The notes under the pieces are model-generated. The model was given only the letters and a program-made list of their open reading frames with translations, did no database searches and was not told where the DNA came from. 64,000 bases of DNA, taken from assembly GCA_048772705.1 (NCBI GenBank), contig JBLWGC010000104.1:186001-250000 (forward strand), written 5' to 3'. Position numbers and translations under genes: made by a program. The DNA comes from Leidyana gryllorum EB-2025a (Eukaryota > Apicomplexa). This document shows, one piece after another, positions 45,474-56,845 of this stretch. Within the stretch, counting starts at the first letter, position 1. Each line of letters starts with the position of its first letter.

Positions 45474-46934
45474 ATGTCAATGTCTTTGCCTAAAAGAGGC
45501 GAGGGCTCTTCGAGCACTCTGACTGTGGTCACAGTATGTGACTTGGAGGAGCGCAGTAACACGTCGAAGAAGTGCATCGAAGGATATGACGTCGACCAAA
45601 GGGATGTGGAAGAGCAAGACGCTGGAGAAGAAGAAAAAGAGCTCGTGCTGGGCAAGCGCTACACCTTCTGCTGGTTCCTCTTAGGAGCCGCGCAAAATCT
45701 CTACTGGAGCGGTATCACCAACTCTATCTCGGACGTTACCGATGCAAAGCTGCCTGATTACCCCAGAATCAGCGATACTATAGGAATCGCATTCGCCGTC
45801 TCATCCTTTCTATTCGCTATCCCGGCGGCGAGATGGGGATTTGTTAACATCAAGTTCAACATTATCATCGGGTGCTGTTTCACCCCACTGCCACTGATTA
45901 CCGCTTTGGTAATCCAACTCGTTCCGGGAGTGGCTGCAAATGTGTTATTCCACATCTGCGCTGCTCTCGCGGGCTGCCTTCTTGGGTTCTGGCAAGCCGG
46001 CCACTTTGGACTTGCTTCATATGCCACCAAGTCTGCTACCCGTTGGGTCGCGGCTGGGCTGGGCGGATCCGGTATTTTTACACTGGTGACATATATGCTG
46101 TTTTCGGAGGTGAGTTGATACACCACACGCCTTCCATTCTGACTGATCGATCGATCTATTCTTTTTGACAAGTGTGTTTGTCGTTCAGGCAATATTTCCG
46201 GGCCATTCAAACGTAATGGGGTCCATGTGGGGACTTCAGAGCATTGTGGCGACCATCTTACTACTGGCTACTGTTGCCATTTTTATGGTATCTCGACAGA
46301 AGGACTTGCGGGCTCGATTTTTGGCCGCAAAACAAGTTGTCCGCGCTGCGCGGCTTGATCCAGATCGACCAAGACTGTTGAGTGTATTGAAAGAGTTTTG
46401 GGCTCCCATCCTCGCCTGCTCTTCAGTGAATATGCAGACGTATTGGATGTATCCCAACATCGCTCCTTTCCGGTGGCATCAGGGAACGGCCACTCAGACT
46501 AATATGCTGATCGTAAGTTTGGGAGAGGAGGAGAGTGTGAATGAAACAACATCAATCTATAGGGGGCTTTTCAAATTGGAGACTGCTTGGGACGTCTGAC
46601 TCCCACCTTCACCTGCATCCCTTACACATCATGGAAGCCCAAAACTTTATATTGGGTCTGCGGGTTGCGATTCCTTCTATTGATCCCTGCCTTCCTTATG
46701 TGGAAAATGGATGATGTGACTCTCTGGGATGCCTACCCCTGGCAAGTGATCTTCCTGTTTCTCATATCTTGGACCCATGGATGGGTCGGTACTAACACTC
46801 TGGCAAACGCGCCGGCGCTGTGCCACGACGAAAAGAAGCGTGGCGCAGTGGCCGCTCTCAGCATCCTGGCAGCAACCGGCGGTCTCGGAGCCGGAATGGT
46901 TCTTACAAAGTTGCTCGTCCTGATCGCTGAATGA
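45474..46934 (+). CDS. Equilibrative nucleoside transporter (ENT), copy 2
   Basis: Exons 45474..46109, 46189..46512 and 46563..46934 (introns 79 and 50 nt) encode 443 aa. It begins MSMSLPKRGEGSSST, shared with copy 3. An acidic N-terminal stretch (EEQDAGEEEKE) leads to KRYTFCWFLLGAAQNLYWSG and the ENT mark LGFWQAGHFGLASYATK. A conserved loop RAARLDPDRPRL joins spans 6 and 7. The last exon is 372 nt, as in copy 3. Of the three it is closest to copy 3 throughout. The intergenic gap to copy 1 is 175 bp. Confidence 0.88.
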
Positions 46935-47829
46935 CAGACAACTTCTTCTTGAGGCCATCCGAATCGAGTAAGGCTCCTTCCAATTGAAGCTTTTCTCGAC
47001 TTCCGAGCCTTACTACATCTCGCTATCTCATAACCCCCGTATCACTCATCGCCTACTCTGCATCTAAACCCCCCCTGGTGGCGATGGAATGGCCGCAGGG
47101 AAAACATAAGCACCAAGTAGCCGGCTGGCTGGCTGACCAGCTTGTTTACTAACTCTCATTTTCTCGTCTTGACTAATTCGTCAACGACTACGCAACTCCA
47201 GCCTGCACACCGTAACGTCCTGGATTTCTTCCCCTCAAGACTATTAACTAACAACAAACAGCAGAAGTATACTATATAATAATGAAGATATAATAACCGC
47301 TCCATACGAAAACATAACGCCGCTAAAGGAGACTTACTAATCACTCAAAATCATAGATCCCTTCAATGGAAAGAAGAGCCGCCCTCACAACCTAACCACT
47401 TGCGATGTCAATACTTGACAATTTTGCTCTTTGGTCACTGTGGGAATGTGCGTGTTTGCTCTAATTATTATAGATACCGCCATGGCATCTCTCTTTGCCC
47501 TAATCGTTCTGTTTGTCTAATAACAACACATCAACACTAATCTGGAGAACAATTATAAGAATAATAATAACAGATTCAGTAACAGAAAGTTGATCAACCC
47601 GCCGAAAAGGATCTGCGTCACATCCAGCGAGCCCGATCACACAAACGTCGCCTCCCACACACACAATCAACGACGCACTCCACACACACAATCAACGATG
47701 CCTCCCACACACACGCCACAACACGACATTTACTCCCGACATTGAACGATTTGCGCTAAATTGTCGTGCGGTGGTCGTGCGATAAAAGTCTGCATGACTC
47801 AGTCGCCAAGCTCTGCTGGTGGTCCACTG

Positions 47830-47846
47830 CCGGGACTTGAACCCGG
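47830..47846 (-). other. tRNA T-arm-like 17-mer
   Basis: On the minus strand it reads CCGGGTTCAAGTCCCGG: a perfect 5-bp stem with the TTCAAGT loop of a tRNA T arm (also a B-box), followed by CAGTGGACCACCA. No matching 5' acceptor strand, D arm or anticodon arm is found upstream, so no tRNA gene is called. Confidence 0.3.
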
Positions 47847-47991
47847 ATCGTGCGGGTGAACTTATAGCTTCTGATTTCGACACTGAAAAACTGGGGCTGG
47901 TAATGCAATCCCGATCTAAAAACAGCTGGGGTGGGTGGTCTGACATGTTAGGTCTCCACTGAGCATCTGACTAGGGCAATAGGCCTACCTG

Positions 47992-48009
47992 GTGTGTGTG
48001 TGTGTGTGT
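47992..48009 (+). repeat. GT dinucleotide microsatellite
   Basis: Nine GT units, 18 bp upstream of the ENT copy 3 start codon. Confidence 0.9.
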
Positions 48010-48027
48010 TCCCTCGGTGGACAGAAT

Positions 48028-49479
48028 ATGTCAATGTCTTTGCCCAAAAGGGGCGAGGGCTCTTCGAGTACTGTTACTGTATGTGTACTGGAGGAGGAAA
48101 CGAGTCATCAGTCGAAGAACTTCAACGAAACATATGAAGTCGATCAGAGGGACCCCGAAGCGCTCAAATCCACCGAACCAGAGGAAGAAGAAGACGACTT
48201 TCAGGTCCCAAAGCGCTACAACGTCTGCTGGTTTCTTCTGGGAGCCTCTCAGAATTTGTACTGGAGTGGATTACTAAACTCAATCTCGGATGTAACCGAT
48301 GCAAAATTGCCCGAATACCCCAATATCAGCGACACTGTTAGTATCGCCTTTGCTGTCTCATCTTTCCTCTTTGCTATTGTGGCAGCAAGATGGGGGTTTG
48401 TGAACTATAGATTAAACACTATCATTGGGCTCTGCTTCACCCCCCTCCCAGTTATTACCGCTTTGATTATACAAGTCACATCGGGGGTGACCGCGAATGT
48501 ATTATTTCATCTTTGCGCCGGTGTAGCGGGAATCCTCCTAGCCTTCTGGCAGGCAGGCCATTTCGGACTCGCGTCGTATGCGGGCCGGTCGGCACCCCGA
48601 TGGGTCGCAGCCGGCTTGGGAGGGTCCGGGATCTTCACCTTCGTGGCTTACATTCTGTTTAGCGAGGTGAGCGCGATTTGGAGCTCGCGCTGTGCGGCGC
48701 TCCCCCGGTCTGACTAATGTGTGTGTTTTCGTTTGCAGGCGATCTTCCCAGGAGGATCGAACGCGGTGGGATCTATGTGGGGCCTGCAGAGCGTTGTGGC
48801 TGTAATATTACTGCTGTCTACTTGCGCCATTTTTATGGTATCTCGACAGAAAGACTTGCGGGCTCGGTTTGTAGCTGCCAAGGATGTTGTCCGAGCTGCG
48901 CGGCTTGATCCAAATCGACCAAAGCTGATGAGCATCTTACGAGAGTATTGGGCCCCCATTCTGGCCTGTGGTGTGGTGAACATCCAAACGTACTGGATGT
49001 ACCCCAATGTTGCTCCTTTCCGGTGGTATCAGGGCACGGCCACAGAGTCTAATCTCCTGATCGTAGGTGTTCCTGCCCCGATTCTTGACCATCCATCGCC
49101 TGTGCAGGGAGTTTTTCAAGTTGGAGACTGTGTGGGCAAGCTGCTTCCCACTTTGACTTGCATCCCTTACACATCTTGGAAGCCCAAAGTTTTATATTGG
49201 GTCTGCGGGTTGAGAACACTCATATTGATCCCTGCCTTCCTGATGTGGACCCACGATGATATGGCTCTATGGAGCAATTACCCTTGGCAAGTGATTTTCA
49301 TGTTCCTTATAGCAGTGACCCATGGATGGGTCGGGGCCGTCGCCTTGGTCACCGCACCTGCGCTGTGCCGCGATGAAAAGAAGCGTGGAGCGGTAGCCGC
49401 CCTCAGCATCCTCGCCGTGCCCTTTGGAGTTGGAGCTGGAATGATTCTGACCAAATTGCTCGTCTTGGCCGTCGAATGA
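48028..49479 (+). CDS. Equilibrative nucleoside transporter (ENT), copy 3
   Basis: Exons 48028..48666, 48739..49062 and 49108..49479 (introns 72 and 45 nt) encode 444 aa. The start MSMSLPKRGEGSSST is the same as copy 2, followed by an acidic segment (EPEEEEDD). Family marks: KRYNVCWFLLGASQNLYWSG, LAFWQAGHFGLASYAGR and the loop RAARLDPNRPKL. Intron sites and exon 2/3 lengths match copy 2 exactly, so the two arose by a recent-looking tandem duplication. Differences concentrate in the N-terminal cytosolic part and a few loops. The substrate is not deducible. Confidence 0.88.
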
Positions 49480-50094
49480 CACCGTCTTTGTGCCCCGTAA
49501 ATCGAGTGAGGTCCATTTCCAATTGGAATCAGATCCGGACTCCATCTCGACACCCCAACTTGAGAACGTGCCCAATCTACATTAAAACAGCAAGTCTCCA
49601 GACCCTGATGGAGGCCCGGGACGGCTGGAAGGCTCACCTTACCACCACCTCAAGATCCATCAAAATATAAACGAAATGTCAAAGACGACTACAGCCTGCG
49701 TACGCTTACGTCTGACATGTCAAAGCACAGAAACACAACAAGAAATCATCATCATCGCCCTCAATGGACAAAAGAGCCCGCCCCCCTCGCACCTGGACCG
49801 ATCTGAGGCCCATAAACAATCTGAGGCCTCTAAAACGTATCTAAGTTTCGCGCTCAGGTTTCCGTGAGGAAAGCGCCTTTATTGCTCTAATTATCATAGA
49901 TACAATCGTGGGAAAGTCTCTGTCTGTATACTGAACCGTAGACCAAACAACACACTCAACATAATTTCGAACATAAATCACTCCATCGGTCGGTCGATAC
50001 TGACTATGTATGTGTGTGTGTCTGGCTGTCATAGTGAGCGGTCGCCGGTGTGCGTAAAAATGGGAGAAAATGGGTGAATTAGTGAAAGTGGCCA
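49480..50094. other. Gene-free spacer after ENT copy 3
   Basis: 615 bp between ENT copy 3 and the convergent hexokinase stop. It includes TTGCTCTAATTATCATAGA at 49881-49899, homologous to the segment after copy 2, and a short TG run near 50010. No gene is seen. Confidence 0.5.
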
Positions 50095-51655
50095 TCAATC
50101 AGTGGCTGTGACCACTTCGGAGCAGCACGTGGAGAATAGAGCTCCAGAAAATTTGGGTGCCAATCCAATCTCAGCTGCCGGAACCGCCTTTGACGCCAAA
50201 GTGGCCGCCAAACATGCTGCTCCCTTGCCGCTGCCGTCGTCACTGACTTGGATATAGACAATGGCAGCAAGATCCTCTCCAAGGATCTCCTTCAGGTAGC
50301 TGCGAACAGCCTGCTGATATTTGGGGTTCTTTGTGTACACACTGCCATCTACTCCAACCGTCACACCACCCTGGGCAGGAGTGAGACGACCAGTCTTCTT
50401 GGACAAACTTGCGATGAGGACTGCCGCCAGCGCTGCAGAGCGGTCCCAAGCGGCATCAATGGCTCTCTTAACAACGTTGAGCTCCTCGGGTGACATATCA
50501 ACGTCCCAAATCTTCTTGACGATAGAGGCACAGAGGACGGAGTCGGAGTAAATACGGCCACTCTCTTCACAGGACAGAGAATAAGGCGTCCACATTCCGC
50601 GCGGAGCGGTGTGTTGGAAGATCTTCAGACACGTCCGACGGGCAACTTCCGGTATATAATGACCTGAGATCATCTTCTCGAAACGTTGGGCCCCAACATT
50701 TTGAGAGTCAAAGTCAATCTCAATATCGACTGATGTCGCTGGAATATCGTGTTGGAAACCACCACACTCGGTGTTGATGACGCGACCCAAATAGGCGTGA
50801 TCCTCGGCTTCTGGCTCGTAGTAACAACCATTCACGCCTGTGCCCAAAATCATCCCGACCGCACATTGAGGCCAGTCTTTGGGTTTCTTCATAGCCGCGG
50901 CAATCATAGTGCCGGTCTGAGGAATGGACTTTGGATGAAAGTGTGACAGCCATCACTTACGGTATCGTTTAAAGTAGCAATCAGCCGAAGTGGCACTTTC
51001 TTCCGTTGGAATGCTGCTCTCAGCAAGGCACAGACATCCTGATCAATGACGGGATCATCAGTGTTGTTTCCGGTTTCAAAGTCCTTGGACCATTGATAGA
51101 GCATCGCTCTGTCTATGGCGTTCTGGGTGATGCCGAACGAAAAAGTGAAGCCCATAGGCAGCGGGTTGGCAAAGTTGGTATCGGTGAGGTCGCCGTGAGC
51201 GTCCATAAAGTTGTGAACAATGTCAGCGACAGCGTCAAAGAGCATCGAGGCAGTTGCGTTCTTGTCCAGGACACCTTTGGGAAGCTCACGCGATACACCG
51301 GTTTCGCGAAGACTTTTGACCTCCTGCTGGTAGACCGGCTCGTGGACACCATCCATTGTTGCCCGGACAACACGGATGTTTGTTCCCCCAAAGTCGAGAG
51401 CGTAGAAGAGACCCGTTTCGTTGCCGGTGGGGAGGGTAGCGAAACAACAATCTAACATCATGAGATCGCACTCGGCTGGTCGCCAGCGAGTTGGGTCTCG
51501 CTTGTGCATCTGGAGGCCACGATCCAGTTCTGAGATCAACCCATTGTGCAGAGCTCGCAATTTATCGGATGAAGGGCGTAATTGCGACAAAAAGTCCTGA
51601 TGATATATATTGGGAGGACGAGCTTTTATGGACTTACCTCCACACGTTCGTTCAT
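50095..51655 (-). CDS. Hexokinase
   Basis: Three exons (51638..51655, 50961..51596, 50095..50916; introns 41 and 44 nt) encode 491 aa, the size of a single-unit hexokinase. The first exon codes only MNERVE. Motifs: LDFGGTNIRVV (phosphate 1), MGFTFSFGIT (sugar-binding region), IATLNDT then GTMIAAA split by intron 2 (phosphate 2), VGMILGTGVNGCY, and VGVDGSVYTKNP (adenosine site). It phosphorylates glucose with ATP (EC 2.7.1.1), the first step after trehalase releases glucose. There is no obvious mitochondrial-binding N-terminus. It diverges from the next gene over 43 bp. Confidence 0.95.
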
Positions 51656-51698
51656 TTTATCTATGGAATTTTTGAGTAATCGTTGACTTTTTGCAGCA
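51656..51698. promoter_or_regulatory. 43-bp spacer between divergent hexokinase and F-box-like genes
   Basis: Contains ATCTATGGAATTTTTGAG and a TTTTTGCAG directly before the plus-strand ATG. The latter could be a 3' splice site of a leader intron. Confidence 0.35.
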
Positions 51699-52565
51699 AT
51701 GATGTCGGATCTCCTATGTAATCCAGTCTTTAGTCCTACGTACAGCTATCTGGACATGACGGATCTTGCTCGAATGCGACAGACCTGTTCCGAGCTGCGG
51801 GATTATGTGGATGAGCGCTTGCAAGTCACTGCCTTGTGTTTCGAAGGCGGATGGGGGTGTCCGGCTCGCATGCCTCGTCCTGTCGATTGGGTCCTCGAAC
51901 TTTGTCAATCATCAAGTAAAGTGCTCACTCACTTGTCCGTGAGACCAGATCACCTACCACCCGCCGTTCTGCAAGCACTTGCAGGCTCTGCCTCCAGTTT
52001 GGTACATTTGCGAGGCGCGGGTTACTGTCCGGAAGGCTGGCTGGCGCACTGCTCGAATCTCCGATCATTGCAATGGGCAGAGCAGGCACCACCGCTCGCC
52101 TCTCTAGATAGCCCCAAACTGAGATTGGTCTCGATGGATGTATCCGCTTGGAAAGGTCTTGGCAAACGTGCAGCCCTGAACCAAGCGCCCCCGGCCGACC
52201 AACAACAGATCAGAATCATTCACCGATCCGCCTTCTCTCCAGACCTCGCGCTGTGGTTCCACGAGGCATCCGCTCTCAAGAAAAGCTATCTCCTCGCTCT
52301 GGGGAAGGCACGCGTACTACTAGACACACGATTTTCTCCGGCAACCCGACCGCCGCCTCCTACTCCTTCAGTCCCTTTGCTGGATGTATTGAAAGCTCGA
52401 GAGGCGGCGCAAAACGGTTTTTCGGGCAGCCCGCCTGTCCGGTGGTCCAAATTCGGCCGCTTCCTTCTTTGTACCGATGAAGTCGACTCGCTTCGGTGCA
52501 GCAAGTCCCTCAACGATGATGACGAGTCCGTGGATTCTCTCTACACCATGCACGAGGAAGCGTAG
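51699..52565 (+). CDS. F-box/LRR-like protein (tentative)
   Basis: Single exon, 288 aa from ATG 51699 (MMSDLL). The N-terminus NPVFSPTYSYLDMTDLARMR, then QTCSELRDYV, resembles an F-box (x-x-L-x-x-x-D-L-x-x-M-R-x-x-C-x-x-L). It is followed by short Leu-rich repeats (THLSVRPDHL, VHLRGAGYC, RSLQWAEQA, RLVSMDVSAW). F-box/LRR proteins are SCF ubiquitin-ligase substrate receptors. The match is by pattern only. The C-terminal 100 residues are Pro/Ser-rich and end acidic (NDDDESVDS). A membrane segment is absent. Confidence 0.6.
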   Translation: MMSDLLCNPVFSPTYSYLDMTDLARMRQTCSELRDYVDERLQVTALCFEGGWGCPARMPRPVDWVLELCQSSSKVLTHLSVRPDHLPPAVLQALAGSASSLVHLRGAGYCPEGWLAHCSNLRSLQWAEQAPPLASLDSPKLRLVSMDVSAWKGLGKRAALNQAPPADQQQIRIIHRSAFSPDLALWFHEASALKKSYLLALGKARVLLDTRFSPATRPPPPTPSVPLLDVLKAREAAQNGFSGSPPVRWSKFGRFLLCTDEVDSLRCSKSLNDDDESVDSLYTMHEEA

Positions 52566-55500
52566 GCATTTCATTGTCTGTCGACTGTATGCCGACCTCA
52601 AATATATGAGGCCCCTGCATCCATGTGTCTGCGGTCCCCCTGTTCGTGGCCTGCGCAGTACCTCTGCCCGAGGTTTCTCGGGGTGTGTGCGTGTGCGTGG
52701 TCTCTGTGTCTCCGTGTGTGCCTCCGCCCGGTGTTTGCGATCTCTGTGTCGCCCAGTGTTTGTGGCCCGTTTTTGCATCGCGTAGCAGCCTTCGCATTCG
52801 AGTGGCGCGCACCCAACGGCACTTCTGTCGCGACTCAAGGAGCAGCTTGTTACCATCGCGAGAAGCAGCTTGTTACTGTCGCAGCGTACTCGTAGTGAAT
52901 TGGCTCCGCCCAGCTACTAACGTTACCCCACCGTTCCGCCCCATACTGGTTGACAAGTTTACGGTTGATGGTGTCTTTGTTTGCAGCCAATATCGCGCTT
53001 GGGAACGCGAGGGGCGTCCTCGCATATCTGTCAGCGTAGGAAGAGTTCCCTTCTAACTTGAACGCTCGATGGTGGCAGGAGCAAAGTCTGCATTCAGTCA
53101 CTGTTCTTGGACACTCTTCGCCTGATTGACCAATTGATCGACTGACTTTCCACAAAGTACGAACGCTTTCACTACTGCCCACCAAAACTCAGCTACAACA
53201 ACCACCTCGCCAACTTGTCGATCGCCAAGACCTCCACCACGACGGAAATCTCACCGCTACTACTTGAACTACATTCACTGCTATTGATTCTGCCCTGTGC
53301 CCGCCTCCCCGGGACGTTCACACTGGCTGACGCTTTCTTTACCTGTTGCTGCGACCGCCTCTTCCTCACTAACTGACTCACCGCTGACACACGATGATGA
53401 TTAAGAGACTCATCAATGACACCTTCGTCCAATTCGCTTTAAACACTCTGTACACCTGCGTGCTTCACTAGCCGGTGCGAAAGCATCATGCCTACTACTG
53501 GTGCTCTGCCTTCGCTGCCACTATGGCCACTAAATGTTCCCGGAAAAGAGCTGTGTATGTCGTTGAATCTCCACGTTCCTCCTTACCTGGTTTGCTGGGT
53601 GAGGGAAACTGGGTACCCTTCGTTGTGCACTCTGAGTCCTCACCTGTGCTGCTGTTCTCTTTTCTCTGATCGTCGCTCTTTCTCTTTTACACTACTTTTG
53701 GGGCTGCTCCAGCCGATTCACACGGCAGCGTGCGTGTTTGGAGTCGGCAGAAGTGACACCCAATAGGTCGACGTGGACAGACGGACCTATCGATCGATCG
53801 AGCAAACAATCCACCCAGACTAAGAATCAACCCCTCGAGAGTGAAGCTCGTACCCAACACACACACACACACACACGCAGATATCTTCACCTCCACATTC
53901 ACTTTCCGGGCCGCTCGGTCGATTTCGGCTCTGTCAAGACGATCTGAACAACAGCAACAACCGAAACCAACAAATATTCAAAGTACCGAACCTGTCTCTG
54001 CCGAGAAGTTCTTGTACGTATTCGAGTATATGACTCCTCACTTCTTCACCCGTGCACAAACCCGTCGGACAGGCCTTCTGTTGCTGACGATTTCACTTTC
54101 ATTAGAGCCCCAAGACCGTCAGAGTTGACCATTTTGAGTCTCTTGGCGCTAATGAGATTGCACCGTCAACGCCGAGTTGGAAGCTCCAGAGATGGCTGAC
54201 TGACACCACAATAATCAGTGTACGTAAATATGTCCTCTCTGTTGTGTGTCTCAATTTGTCTCTATGTACATATATACCTGTCGGTAGACTCCGGGCTCCC
54301 CCCCCCACTTGCTCCCACCAATACTATCAATGCACATTCATACTTCCGTCCTTCAATATAAGTGTGTCTTGTGTGATCGATGCATCAGTGGCGTTGCTTT
54401 GTTGACTGAGCAATCAGTTAACGAACGGGCATGGGTCGCATGAAATGAGTGGCTCGTTGCTCCGAGTTGGTCGCCTCACATCATTGGAGCCTGGCATATC
54501 CTTGACTTTTGTGGACGGAGACACACACCCTTTGTGCAAAGTTTGTTGGCACAGGGTCACGCACAGAGTTACACAGACTTTGTGGCGTGCGATGGAGGAG
54601 TGAGCAAAAGAAGTGGTGATCGGAACGACTGCGGAGCCAATACATTTCGGTGTGTCTCCTAGTCACAGGCCGGTACAGGACAAATAGAGGGATTACAATT
54701 ATCTTGGCCCATTCCTATAGAGGCGGAGAGAGAAAGCAACCGACACGACAGAGACGGGAATGGTCCTGCGACACTTCTCATGGTTAGGGACCGAACGCAA
54801 CCACATCACAGCACAAGCACACGCGTCTTTGTTTGCTTGTCGGGGTGTGTGATAGTAAAGCGTTTTGGATTACAAAGTGAGTTGTGGTCATTCACTGACT
54901 CTCTCTCTCGGCACATCCAGTCTCGGTGATTTCAGTCTCTCAGAAGTGTTGCTTTGAATGGACAGCCCGACCTCTTTATCCCTACAAGCTCGACGTGGAC
55001 CACCTTTATGTACATATGTTTCGGAGATAAGTGACAGGCGGACGCACCGATCGACCAACGATGGGACTCGCGAAGCATTCACAACCCCAACGGCAGCGCG
55101 AAAGTTCACCATGTCTCACACTGGATCGGCTGCATATCAATATCTGGGAGTGGAGTTCATCCGCCGCTGTGTCTTCGATATCTGTTGAGCAGAAAGGCCC
55201 CCCCTCTGTCCTCACAGTACAGTCGTATTCCTCAATACGACAGATCGACGACACTGGCTGGCTACATAAACGGACGTATCATTCTATATTTCCACGGTGT
55301 ATACAACTGCTGCCTTGGCTGCTGGACGGTTACCAAACTGATACATGTTCGACGACCCAATCAATGTATAGTGTATTCACACATCCACCAACAGGTCCCC
55401 AATAACAGTTGCTTTTGGTCTGCATGATGCCCGTCATACAAAAGAGGTACAGATCAGTCAAACTGGCCTAGCCAGTCTGTCCAGTGGCCAACTCAGCACA

Positions 55501-55667
55501 GATAAGCCCAATTACCGTAGCTCACGCACTCACTTACCGCTGGCCAGTTGGAGACAGGTCGCCAGATTTTGTGTGCGAGAACCCCTTTGGTAGATACTTT
55601 TCATCAAATCAATAGATCTTCTCTTCAGTCCTCTTCTTTCTGCCTTGTTGGTCCGCACTCCCAGAAG
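52566..55667. other. 3.1-kb gene-free region
   Basis: No open frame with spliceable neighbours or recognisable protein is found on either strand, and no tRNA, rRNA or snRNA motif is seen. It holds TG/GTG-rich sequence (about 52680-52760), a 13-bp direct repeat AGCAGCTTGTTAC at 52841 and 52864, a CA microsatellite (53857..53876), a C9 run near 54300 and a TC run near 54900. By far the longest empty stretch in the window; see findings. Confidence 0.6.
53857..53876 (+). repeat. CA dinucleotide microsatellite
   Basis: An (AC)n run of 20 bp inside the gene-free region. Another, shorter one (56325..56339) lies in the intron of the next gene. Confidence 0.9.
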
Positions 55668-56505
55668 ATGGCCTCAGTCTCTGCTGTCAACCCTCCGACC
55701 GCCACTGGCATCACCACCAATTCGTACTCCTACACCACCACTACTCCGTCTACAAACATGGCCGTCAACTCCCTCCCAGGCCAGGTCTACCAGTCCGCAC
55801 CGCCGCAGCAGGTGTACTTGAATGCGAACAGCTCCCATACGACGCAAAATGTCATCTCAGACGTTATCTCAGCAGCATCAAACCTCATCAAGAACTCCGC
55901 CCCCGGAGTCACTACCACCACCGCTCCGCCTACATACTCTTCCACTACCTATCAAGCCTCCTCCGCAGCCCCGGTGGTGCTGCTTGAGAACAGACCGGGA
56001 ATGAGCGCTCCCGGATTCCACCATTCTACTCAAATGAATGTGAATATGATCGATGAGGCTGCGCTGTACCGTCCGCAGAATGCTGAATTGCTCTTGCCTG
56101 GTCGCCAGCTGCGCGGGGGCATGAGACCTGTTTACGATCCGACCCTGGTGCGAACTTTCGAAGCCTTCCCTGTCTTCCATGCAGCTGTCGCGGGTGATGC
56201 TGGCATCTATCAATCTGTCGCCGGTAAGCAGAGCTTCCCTCGAAATCCGCACGCCCGAACCCCCCCGCCGCACACTGGGCGCGCTTCGCGCCATCCTAAG
56301 CCTCATGGCTCCGTGCTTGGCGACCACACACACACACACGATTATTTTATCACACTTCCTTGCAGTGGGTGCCGGAGCTAAGGTGACTCACCGTGGTGTT
56401 GGGTTGTCCGAGCCCTCTGTGGCCGGTTCAGTCAAGGACAAGTCGGTTGGCGGAAGCGTTTCTGTTCAGCAGGAGTTGAAGAAGAGAAACTACGTCTGCT
56501 GCTAG
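55668..56505 (+). CDS. Low-complexity protein with C-terminal Cys-Cys
   Basis: Exons 55668..56223 and 56366..56505 (intron 142 nt) encode 231 aa. No domain is recognised. The N-terminal half is Thr/Ser/Ala/Pro-rich (TTTTPSTNMAV, GVTTTTAPPTYSS). The middle is more ordered (MIDEAALYRPQNAELLLPGR, MRPVYDPTLVRTFEAFPVFH). The tail is basic, ending KKRNYVCC. A terminal CC is the kind of end that is geranylgeranylated (Rab type) or palmitoylated, so peripheral membrane attachment is plausible; a pellicle/cytoskeleton role would be a guess. There is no signal peptide. The large upstream empty region may be its regulatory DNA or a leader with an intron (CACTCCCAG just before the ATG). Confidence 0.75.
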
Positions 56506-56845
56506 AACGGTCTGTACTGTGTGAAGGAAGGAAGAGGGTTGGTCACTTTTTCACCATTAACTTTCTTTGTGTTGGCGAGACTACTGCACACCCAAGGAAG
56601 TCTCTATTGCTGTTCACGGGTGGTCCCAAGTATATTTATCGGAAGAACGCTGTAGTGTGTGACAAAGTGTGCGTGTCGACCGCAAACTGTTTCGTTATAA
56701 GGCTGATCCCATCCCAATAGTCCAGCTTCCCTGCCCAATAATCTGTTCTCAGCCACAACTCTCCCTCTCAGCCAAAGAATATTCTGTCCGCTATCAATGA
56801 TTCCAGTTTCTATCGTTCGTCCGTCAGACAGTCAGAGACAGTCAT
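56506..56845. other. Gene-free convergent spacer
   Basis: 340 bp between the stops of the Cys-Cys protein and TXNDC9. No feature is recognised; presumably the two 3' UTRs. Confidence 0.5.

Larger units (their letters stand above)
46935..48027. other. Gene-free spacer between ENT copies 2 and 3
   Basis: 1.1 kb without a supportable gene. It contains a segment (47456-47480) with TTGCTCTAATTATTATAGA, which recurs with one change after copy 3, a tRNA T-arm-like inverted repeat at 47830..47846, three CCCACACACA-type short direct repeats at about 47650-47715, and a GT microsatellite next to the copy 3 start. Confidence 0.5.

Noticed and set aside
47780-47900. A complete tRNA gene on the minus strand
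   Set aside because: Only the T arm and a possible 3' acceptor strand can be read; no pairing 5' acceptor, D arm or anticodon arm is present.
52477-53056. Several overlapping 90-160-residue frames on both strands after the F-box-like gene
   Set aside because: Composition is Cys/Arg/Ser-skewed and TG-repeat driven. Open frames on both strands with no conserved motif or splice logic indicate low-complexity DNA.
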